From Candidatus Zixiibacteriota bacterium (lineage in GTDB: Bacteria > Zixibacteria > MSB-5A5 > GN15 > FEB-12): 11,996 nt of DNA. Below are positions 8,001-11,996 of this stretch, in pieces. Each line of letters begins with the position of its first letter. The first letter of the stretch is position 1. The stretch is taken from positions 3,894 through 15,889 of the forward strand of contig JAOZPL010000011.1 of assembly GCA_029932795.1 (NCBI GenBank), given 5' to 3'. A model generated the notes under the pieces. It was not told the DNA's origin, made no database searches, and saw only the letters and a list, made by a program, of their open reading frames with translations. The position numbers were made by a program, and so were the translations under genes.

Positions 8001-8235
8001 CAACCCGTTCAATCCGACGACAGTAATCAGCTTCAATCTCCGCCAGGCTTCCGACGTGACACTTGAGGTCTTCAATATTGCAGGTCAGAAAGTAACCACG
8101 CTGGTCGCTGGCAGGCTCGAAGCCGGACCTCACTCATACGAGTGGGATGCTGCTGATTACGCCAGCGGTGTCTATCTGTATCGTCTGCAAACGAGCGACT
8201 ACATTGAAACCAAAAAGATGATGCTGCTGAAATAA
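5059..8235 (+). CDS. Secreted S8 subtilase with three PKD domains and FlgD-like/T9SS-type C-terminus
   Basis: A 1058-residue extracellular serine peptidase. Residues 1-21 are a signal peptide (MKKYLLFCMAIVLLLSSVSLA). Residues 41-110 match an inhibitor-I9/fervidolysin-like propeptide (VPGEILVKYKEG...). The peptidase domain (about 125-450) shows the full triad: Asp152 in VVVAVLDAG, His207 in NGHGTHVAGT and Ser392 in GTSQASPHVSA, with the oxyanion Asn302 in SSGNAG. An acidic loop DLDVDQNGDGYGD (347-359) looks like a calcium site. PKD domains follow at about 454-535, 536-615 and 769-850, each with the SWxWDFGDG signature. An unassigned beta-rich module lies at 620-765, and a Cys-rich Ig-like or carboxypeptidase-regulatory-like module at 853-957. 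Residues 970-1058 are a FlgD-Ig-like C-terminal domain (NYPNPFNPTT, GVYLYRL, ending KKMMLLK), usually read as a type IX secretion/sorting module. The GTG start has AAAGGAG at 7-nt spacing. Transcription probably ends at the hairpin at 8278-8315. Its role is likely degradation of external protein; the exact substrate is unknown. Confidence 0.93.
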   Translation: MKKYLLFCMAIVLLLSSVSLAENFKVKSLPDKPALTGEVEYVPGEILVKYKEGVSSQRMADLSSSLGTSILSVHRGGVRKLSVPAGKTEREMIALLERDPRVEYAELNTKCHAFMTPNDPYYSPYQWHFPQVNCPAAWDISTGTGVVVAVLDAGIAYEDYPVPAYESNTVQSGVTSYEQAPDFAGTAFVPGYDFINDDSHPNDNNGHGTHVAGTIAQTTNNSYGVAGMAFDCSLMPVKVLDYTGSGSASSLADGLYWATDNGAQVINMSLGWSPGYNPGPTVENAIIYAYDHGVVLVASSGNAGVSPVSYPAAYSQVIAVGATRYDDQLVDYSQYGSEQELVAPGGDLDVDQNGDGYGDAVLQQSFDPYDPGPPEVLANPTVFGWWFYVGTSQASPHVSALVAMMIANGQTGIENIRTILHETSVDLGATGWDQYYGYGRIDAYAALTYGGTPPVADFSGTPTSGCVSLTVDFTDMSSGDPTSWSWDFGDGVGTSTAQNPSYTYNAAGNYTVTLTATNEYGSDTETKTNYISVSDVPVAGFSGSPTSGQAPLTVDFTDESTGNPTSWSWDFGDGGTSVDQNPTYTYNDSGDYTVTLTASNACGSDVETKVDYIHVDPPGGAKAFALSDIPVKGTVSGDYTNTHTSDNLYEVITERESGGKPANRYSYLEHKWDFNVASGTSIAFYVEAYRPDNSEGDDFSFEYSTDNSSFTPLLTVNSATEQTYSAAMPSSISGTVYIRVVDADQTPGNRNLDAVYVDYMYIESTSGPVPPVANFDGSPTSGSVPLTVSFTDLSSGDPTSWTWDFGDGGSSNIQNPTHEYTVAGTYSVSLTVSNAYGSDTETKVDYITVTEGGCVMHVHDIVVTRKTAGPNCNGIGTIYIYDANNQPVSDATVYATATGPVGGDFTGVTDVNGIIVFQTGKTRDCAGEWCFEVTNVTHSSCTYDPAANIVTKACESGPVYKGSDLLAEVLPSEFGLAQNYPNPFNPTTVISFNLRQASDVTLEVFNIAGQKVTTLVAGRLEAGPHSYEWDAADYASGVYLYRLQTSDYIETKKMMLLK
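6418..7608 (+). repeat. PKD-domain coding repeats (three copies)
   Basis: Three diverged copies encode about 80-residue PKD domains at 6418-6663, 6664-6903 and 7363-7608. Copies one and two are directly adjacent; the third is separated by a different module of about 150 codons. All carry a PTSG...LTV-FTD-S-G-PTSW-WDFGDG core and end with SD-ET-K--YI-V. At the DNA level they are similar but clearly diverged, so they are old in-gene duplications and not recent recombination products. Confidence 0.8.
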
Positions 8236-8247
8236 AAGAAGAGGTTT

Positions 8248-8316
8248 ACTGGTCGGGTATTGTCGCGGCCAGTTAAGAAGAAGCCCGGTGGTGTACGGAC
8301 AGCGCCGGGCTTCTTT
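8248..8316 (+). terminator. Tandem hairpins with rho-independent terminator after the subtilase gene
   Basis: The second hairpin is strong: AAGAAGCCCGG (8278-8288) pairs perfectly over 11 bp with CCGGGCTTCTT (8305-8315) around a 16-nt loop, with only a short T-rich end (CTTCTTTATTA). A weaker hairpin precedes it: ACTGGTCG (8248-8255) pairs with CGGCCAGT (8266-8273), including one T-G wobble. It lies 13 bp after the TAA of the subtilase gene. Confidence 0.75.
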
Positions 8317-8455
8317 ATTATCGATATCCCGACGTGCTCTAAGTATGCTAAGGCGTTGTCTTTCATTCAGTTCATCCGGCAGTGTTTCCGTTCTGTAAAC
8401 GGTGATCTCCATCATGGGGGGCCAGATGAAACGCGATGATTCTCTAAGAATCTGA

Positions 8456-8484
8456 TTGACTGGTGTAACCAAAAAGATTACATT
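8456..8484 (+). promoter_or_regulatory. Sigma70-like promoter of the MNT-HEPN operon
   Basis: TTGACT (8456-8461, five of six consensus) and TACATT (8479-8484, four of six) are separated by an ideal 17-bp spacer, placing the start of transcription near 8490 and giving a 5' leader of only about 20 nt. The rest of the gap back to the terminator (8317-8455) shows nothing I can name. The two palindromes listed next overlap the spacer, the -10 element and the presumed +1. Confidence 0.65.
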
Positions 8485-8503
8485 TGTAACCAAATTGGTT
8501 ACA
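8464..8503. promoter_or_regulatory. Two tandem 19-bp palindromic operators
   Basis: TGTAACCAAATTGGTTACA (8485-8503) is a perfect inverted repeat with 9-bp arms and a 1-nt centre. TGTAACCAAAAAGATTACA (8464-8482) is an imperfect copy with the same outer TGTAA/TTACA half-sites. Their starts are 21 bp apart, two helical turns, so bound dimers would sit on the same DNA face. Site 1 fills the promoter spacer and touches the -10; site 2 covers the presumed +1 and abuts the AGG ribosome binding site (8503-8505) of the next gene. This is a classic repressor layout. The likely ligand is the product of the next gene, which has an N-terminal winged helix. Confidence 0.72.
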
Positions 8504-8510
8504 GGTAGCT

Positions 8511-9131
8511 ATGATTGAAGCTCTTTTCCCACGTACAAAGCGACGGGTTCTGGAACTGCTGTTTTGCAATCCCGAAAGCAAGTATTATTTGCGGGAAATC
8601 TCCAGAGTGTCCGGCACCAAGCTTGGAGCCCTGCAGCGTGAGTTGGGAACACTCACCAAGGCCGGTATTATAGAGACTGAAGTACGCGGCTCGCGGAGGT
8701 ATTACTGGGCCAACAGGGGAAACCCCATTTTCGAAGAGTTGCAGAGTATCGTTCGCAAGACGTCAGGTGTTGTGGACGAAATCAGGGATGCCTTAAAAAC
8801 ATTTCGGGGTAAAATTGACCTGGCGTTTGTGTTTGGGTCAATGGCAACGGGAGAAGCCACCGGCAAAAGCGACGTGGATCTCATGGTTATCGGCAGGTTA
8901 TCTCTGAAAGAATTGACAGTGGCACTGAACAAGGTCCAGCAGTTTATCAACCGGGAAATAAACACGGTGCTCTATGGGAGGGAGGAGTTCAATCAGCTCT
9001 ATCAGTCCAAGAACCACTTTATCCGAACAGTATCCGATTCCCCGGTTCGGTACGTCATAGGCAGCGAGGATGTCTTTAGAAACCTGGTTGCAGAGCCGAA
9101 AGCTAAGGGCGCAGGCCACAAGTTCGAATGA
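8511..9131 (+). CDS. Winged-helix plus MNT-type nucleotidyltransferase (antitoxin-like)
   Basis: A 206-residue two-domain protein. Residues 1-85 form a winged helix-turn-helix of the ArsR/MarR-like kind (YYLREISRVSGTKLGALQRELGTLTKAGII, then the wing ETEVRGSRRYYWAN). Residues 100-185 form a minimal nucleotidyltransferase: FVFGSMATGEATGKSDVDLMVIG fits the GSx10DxD motif exactly, with Gly109, Ser110, Asp121 and Asp123. No clear third carboxylate is visible; the equivalent strand reads REINTVLYGREEF. In characterised HepT/MntA pairs the MNT protein neutralises the HEPN toxin by AMPylating it, and that is the best guess here. The helix-turn-helix suggests it also represses its own promoter through the palindromes just upstream. 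The start ATG 8511 has AGG 5 nt before it. Its 3' end overlaps the HEPN gene by 62 bp in another frame. Confidence 0.85.
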   Translation: MIEALFPRTKRRVLELLFCNPESKYYLREISRVSGTKLGALQRELGTLTKAGIIETEVRGSRRYYWANRGNPIFEELQSIVRKTSGVVDEIRDALKTFRGKIDLAFVFGSMATGEATGKSDVDLMVIGRLSLKELTVALNKVQQFINREINTVLYGREEFNQLYQSKNHFIRTVSDSPVRYVIGSEDVFRNLVAEPKAKGAGHKFE

Positions 9132-9516
9132 GATCGGTGGTCTGCTTGAGAAGATTGACCGCGACATAGCCGCAGCCAAGATCAAAGGGCAGCCGAGTGA
9201 ATGGCGGTTGACCATGGCTCACACTGCGGCCATGACGTGCGGGACAGTTGCCCTGCGAGCCCTGGGGTACAGGATTGCCTCAGGGGAGGGGCATCACTGG
9301 CTGGCTATCGAGAGTCTCAAATACACAATCGCCGCGGATGACGATCTGGTGGCGACACTCCAGGCTTGCCGCAACAGACGCAACGCCGTTCAATACGGGG
9401 GTGGAATCATCATCAGTGAGGTCGAAGCCGGTGACGCTGTGGTTGCGTGTGAAGAAGTTCGCAACCTTGTCCGCGAATGGCTCAAGGCCAATCATCCCCG
9501 ATTACTGGAGCCGTGA
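9070..9516 (+). CDS. HEPN-domain protein, partner of the MNT gene
   Basis: A 148-residue, mostly helical protein of HEPN type, the usual toxin or effector partner of MNT proteins. Features are a helix at about 20-40 (NEIGGLLEKIDRDIAAAKIKG), a second at 44-66 (EWRLTMAHTAAMTCGTVALRALG), the GHHW element at 73-76, and the C-terminal helix with ACRNRRNAVQYGG (99-111) followed by EVEAGDAVVACEEVRNLVREWL. The canonical RNase motif Rx4-6H is not intact: the histidine position holds Val or Gln. The RxxRN...Y form is, from memory, typical of a HEPN subfamily that associates with DNA-binding nucleotidyltransferases. ATG 9070 overlaps the MNT gene by 62 bp, with AGG 8 nt upstream; a shorter start such as TTG 9088 is possible because conserved-looking sequence begins only near residue 18. 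Whether it is a nuclease, a decoy or an inhibitor is open. Confidence 0.78.
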   Translation: MSLETWLQSRKLRAQATSSNEIGGLLEKIDRDIAAAKIKGQPSEWRLTMAHTAAMTCGTVALRALGYRIASGEGHHWLAIESLKYTIAADDDLVATLQACRNRRNAVQYGGGIIISEVEAGDAVVACEEVRNLVREWLKANHPRLLEP

Positions 9517-9606
9517 ATCGGACCTGACTGATTGAGTCTCTGACCCAATTAGGCACGAATAGGAACGCCCGAAGCTATACTCCCGCGTGTGTGTCCTGAC
9601 GACAGA

Positions 9607-9656
9607 CAGAATGTAGCGATTCCTGGCACCAACGGCGTTACGGACATTCTGCCAGG
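9607..9656. repeat. Overlapping inverted repeats at the 3' end of the C10 peptidase gene
   Basis: CAGAATGT (9607-9614) pairs with ACATTCTG (9644-9651), and CCTGGCA (9622-9628) pairs with TGCCAGG (9650-9656). The two pairings share bases 9650-9651 and interleave, so they exclude one another or form a pseudoknot. They sit across the TAA of the peptidase gene, in the 121-bp gap between two convergent genes. No T-tract follows on either strand, so they are not ordinary rho-independent terminators. Nothing else is recognised in the 9517-9637 gap. Confidence 0.4.
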
Positions 9657-11974
9657 GGCGTAAAGCTGATAAACAAGTAGTCAATCAAATCAGTCAGATC
9701 ATCGATATCAATCAGACCTTCAGGGTCACCGTTCACATTAGCCTCTTCCGGGCAACAGAGCGGGTCAAACGATATAAACATGTAATCGATCAGGCGTGTC
9801 AGGTCATCTATATCGCACAGGTCGTCAGGATCGCAGTCAACATTGCCGGTCGAGTCAACACAACACGGTGGAGGAGCGATTTCAACATCATCAACATACC
9901 AGCCCTCGCCGGTGGTGTTGCCGTCCGTTCCCAATCGGAACATGATCTGAGCTACTCCGGAATACACGGATAGATCAAACTCCACTTCGCTCCAGTCATG
10001 GTAGCCGGAGAAACAGGGAGTCCCGCCTTCAAACGGACTGGCGGAGTTTTCGATTATAGTATACGGATAGCCACCCACCGGTTCTATCTGTGTCCATAGT
10101 CCGTCGCCGGATGATATCATGACAACAGCCCCGTCCCAGGCCTCGCTTCCTCCACCCGGTTCGACATCAATCCAATGCCAGAAGCTGAGGATGGCACTAT
10201 CGGGAAGCAGAAACGGGGGTGTTATAAGGGCACCATCAGATGAGTTGGCATAAGCCTGCATCGCAGAGTCGCCCGCCTTCCAGCTTGTGGCGCTGCTGTG
10301 AAACCGATGGCTGTCCCGGTGCCACTCATCGATAAATCCGACCGTAACCGGCCAGTGAGTCCAGAAGCCAGGACCGCTCTCCATGTCGTCCTCAAAGCCG
10401 GAGGTGTCGCCGACAAAGAGGTAGAACGTGTCAGAGGTCATGTAGCTGCCGTCGGAAGAAATCTCCAGTATGCAAACAGCTATGTGCGGATCAGGGCATG
10501 AGGGATCAACAGATAAGACATACGGCGTTTCGGATGCGTTAATCCCACCCCAGGTGATAGTGTCTCCAAATGTGGCCGTTGGAATCGATACATTTATATA
10601 CGGATCATCGATTGTAAGCACACCAACAACATCCGGGGCATCCCATCCGCGATTACGAATCTGGAGCGAAAGCTCAACCGAATCGCCAGGATTTGCATGT
10701 CCGTTGCCATCACCCATACTATCATCAAGCGTCCGGCCGAAGTACTGAAGGATGGGTTCTGTCTGCGGGTATATATGGGTGATCATGTATTCCACGTTGG
10801 CGGGGCAGAGATCATCAGGCTCCCAGTAGCAATAGAGGCTGTCCAGAACAAACCAGACAGTGAATGATCCGCCCCAGCCGTAGTTCATGTGATACTCATA
10901 CTGCCCGCCGTTGTCACGGTAGCCATCGCAGACAATGGAGTGGCTGCTGATGCGGTACTGAATCGGACGGTTGTTATCGATCTCTTCCTGGATGAGGGCG
11001 AACCAGCCTGCCAGGCTGTTATCAATTCGATTCTCTTTCTTGATGTCAAGGCTGTACTTGTAGTATGTGGGGAACACTTTCAGAGCATTGGCGGTATAGG
11101 CGCCTGACCCACAACGACCGTAGTTCATATTGAAAGCGACGCCTACTTCATAGTTCAACTCAGCCAGGGCTGCGTTTTCGTCCGGCGAACAGCCCATATC
11201 ACAACTGTCCGGTATATTTGCCCAATCATAGTCATCGGAGTATTCAGCGGTTAACCATTGACCAGCAGTGCTGCCGTCACACGAATAGTCTCCTCCCCAG
11301 TAATATGAATGGGAGCCTACACCTTTTTCCGGCCACTCCCAGTAGTGCAGGATCTGAGCGGTGGCGGTGGCAACACATCCAACTACGCAGCGACCTCCAT
11401 CGCCCATAGGGCACAGGTCGTTGTAAGGCGCGCTCTGATGCCAGCTCGAGGTCAGGAGCGGGCCGGACTCGGCAAGAGCTCCTGATCTGGCCAGTGACTG
11501 CTCAGCTCTGAACTCTTCCGTCGGGATGGTGAAACGCTCCCAGGCATCTTTCTGCCCCTGCCCGAATACAGCGTCTCCGGTGGTTGGCTGAATAGCTTCC
11601 AGGCTGCCGTATTCTCTGACATATAACGCCATTCGGCTTGAGAGCATCTCTTTAAGCAGCAGAAGGAATCCGCCTTCCTGTTTATCGTCGAGAACAGACT
11701 GGTCCGAATAGGCCTTAATCGGTCGCATTTCTTTCAGAACCGGCACGACCACGAAGCCTGCCGGGGAAATATCATAGTAGTGGGCCAGAAGAGTATCTCC
11801 GGACCTGATTTCATTTGTTCTGATTATTTGCGGGTTTTCGTCTCCCGCCCACATCCCCTTTTGGAATACCATGTGGGTCAGCCAGTTCTGGCAGACCTGC
11901 TCCATCTCCTGAGGGGTGGCGAGTTCTCCGTTAGCTGCCGGAGCAATCAGGAGAGAGAAGAGGCAAATGGCCAT
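9638..11974 (-). CDS. Secreted C10 (streptopain-like) cysteine peptidase with dockerin pair
   Basis: A 778-residue extracellular peptidase. After a hydrophobic signal (MAICLFSLLIAPAANG) comes a Spi/C10 propeptide region (about 17-160; AHYYDISPAGFVVVPV). The catalytic domain follows at about 170-405: Cys200 in VVGCVATATAQILHYWEWP, His345 in SSHSIVCDGY and the HMNYGWGG motif (362-369). Residues 408-520 form an Ig-like or CARDB-like beta domain, and 525-700 a MAM/choice-of-anchor-like sandwich (FEDDMESG...GWYVDDVEI). Residues 710-778 are two dockerin type I-like calcium repeats. The dockerin could bind a cohesin-bearing scaffold or cell surface protein; no cohesin is present in this window. At 11974 an ATG has GAGG 6 nt upstream, but the frame stays open to the window edge and reads STGLRLS before it. 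The missing positive n-region of the signal peptide suggests the true start may lie beyond the edge. Confidence 0.9.
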   Translation of the reverse strand: MAICLFSLLIAPAANGELATPQEMEQVCQNWLTHMVFQKGMWAGDENPQIIRTNEIRSGDTLLAHYYDISPAGFVVVPVLKEMRPIKAYSDQSVLDDKQEGGFLLLLKEMLSSRMALYVREYGSLEAIQPTTGDAVFGQGQKDAWERFTIPTEEFRAEQSLARSGALAESGPLLTSSWHQSAPYNDLCPMGDGGRCVVGCVATATAQILHYWEWPEKGVGSHSYYWGGDYSCDGSTAGQWLTAEYSDDYDWANIPDSCDMGCSPDENAALAELNYEVGVAFNMNYGRCGSGAYTANALKVFPTYYKYSLDIKKENRIDNSLAGWFALIQEEIDNNRPIQYRISSHSIVCDGYRDNGGQYEYHMNYGWGGSFTVWFVLDSLYCYWEPDDLCPANVEYMITHIYPQTEPILQYFGRTLDDSMGDGNGHANPGDSVELSLQIRNRGWDAPDVVGVLTIDDPYINVSIPTATFGDTITWGGINASETPYVLSVDPSCPDPHIAVCILEISSDGSYMTSDTFYLFVGDTSGFEDDMESGPGFWTHWPVTVGFIDEWHRDSHRFHSSATSWKAGDSAMQAYANSSDGALITPPFLLPDSAILSFWHWIDVEPGGGSEAWDGAVVMISSGDGLWTQIEPVGGYPYTIIENSASPFEGGTPCFSGYHDWSEVEFDLSVYSGVAQIMFRLGTDGNTTGEGWYVDDVEIAPPPCCVDSTGNVDCDPDDLCDIDDLTRLIDYMFISFDPLCCPEEANVNGDPEGLIDIDDLTDLIDYLFISFTPLAECP
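9641..9847 (-). repeat. Dockerin-like tandem repeat coding segment
   Basis: Two repeats of about 30 codons each end the C10 peptidase: DCDPDDLCDIDDLTRLIDYMFISF and NGDPEGLIDIDDLTDLIDYLFISF, with acidic calcium-loop residues followed by a LIDYxFI helix. This is the F-hand duplex layout of dockerin type I. The repeat style is the main clue to the Zixibacteria-like origin of the window. Confidence 0.8.
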
Positions 11975-11996
11975 TGAAAGCCTCAGACCGGTTGAC

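Noticed and set aside
8134..8493. Minus-strand open frame of 119 codons across the gap before the MNT gene
   Set aside because: It runs through the terminator hairpin, the promoter and the operators and is antisense to the end of the subtilase; no domain is seen. A short stretch (MEITVYRTETLPDELNERQ) looks slightly gene-like and could be a remnant, but that is not enough to call.
8511..9131. Possibility that the nucleotidyltransferase is a kanamycin resistance-type or CCA-adding enzyme
   Set aside because: It is too short, has an N-terminal winged helix and lacks the extra domains of those families, while the HEPN partner points to an MNT pair.
9638..11974. Search for a cohesin partner for the dockerin pair
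   Set aside because: No cohesin-like domain is visible in any protein of the window; the partner, if any, lies elsewhere.

Overview
The window looks like chromosomal DNA of an uncultured bacterium of the FCB/Zixibacteria type. This is inferred from two sequence hallmarks: a secreted peptidase ending in a NYPNPFNPTT...FNIAGQKV...GVYLYRL C-terminal domain (FlgD-Ig-like / type IX-style sorting module), and a second peptidase ending in a paired DIDDLT-LIDYLFISF dockerin-like repeat, a combination I associate with Zixibacteria genomes. GC content is moderate (about 50-55 percent by eye). I see no tRNA, rRNA, CRISPR array, insertion sequence or phage gene.

Layout. 1-2070 (+): the 3' part of a polytopic membrane protein with a central degenerate spermidine-synthase-like domain; its 5' end lies outside the window. 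2075-4719 (-): a two-gene operon converging on the first gene, made of a Tat-signal DUF362 protein followed, with a 1-nt TGATG stop/start overlap, by a membrane polyferredoxin that fuses NapH-like and NapG/MauM-like halves. 4720-5058: divergent intergenic region. 5059-8235 (+): a 1058-residue secreted subtilase with three PKD domains and the FlgD-like C-terminal domain, followed by a clear hairpin terminator. 8456-9516 (+): a HEPN/MNT-type gene pair, with a winged-helix/nucleotidyltransferase protein and an overlapping HEPN protein. They are preceded by a good sigma70-like promoter with two 19-bp palindromic operators placed exactly 21 bp apart. 9638-11974 (-): a secreted C10 (streptopain-like) cysteine peptidase with a dockerin pair, running into or close to the right edge of the window.

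How the parts relate. The DUF362/polyferredoxin pair reads as one electron-transfer module at the cytoplasmic membrane. The two large peptidases are separate single-gene units for extracellular protein degradation. The HEPN/MNT pair sits between them as a compact, probably self-regulated toxin-antitoxin-like or defence-like unit. The best lead for something undescribed is this pair: the predicted nucleotidyltransferase antitoxin carries its own DNA-binding domain, the promoter is packed with matching tandem palindromes, and the HEPN partner lacks the canonical catalytic histidine.
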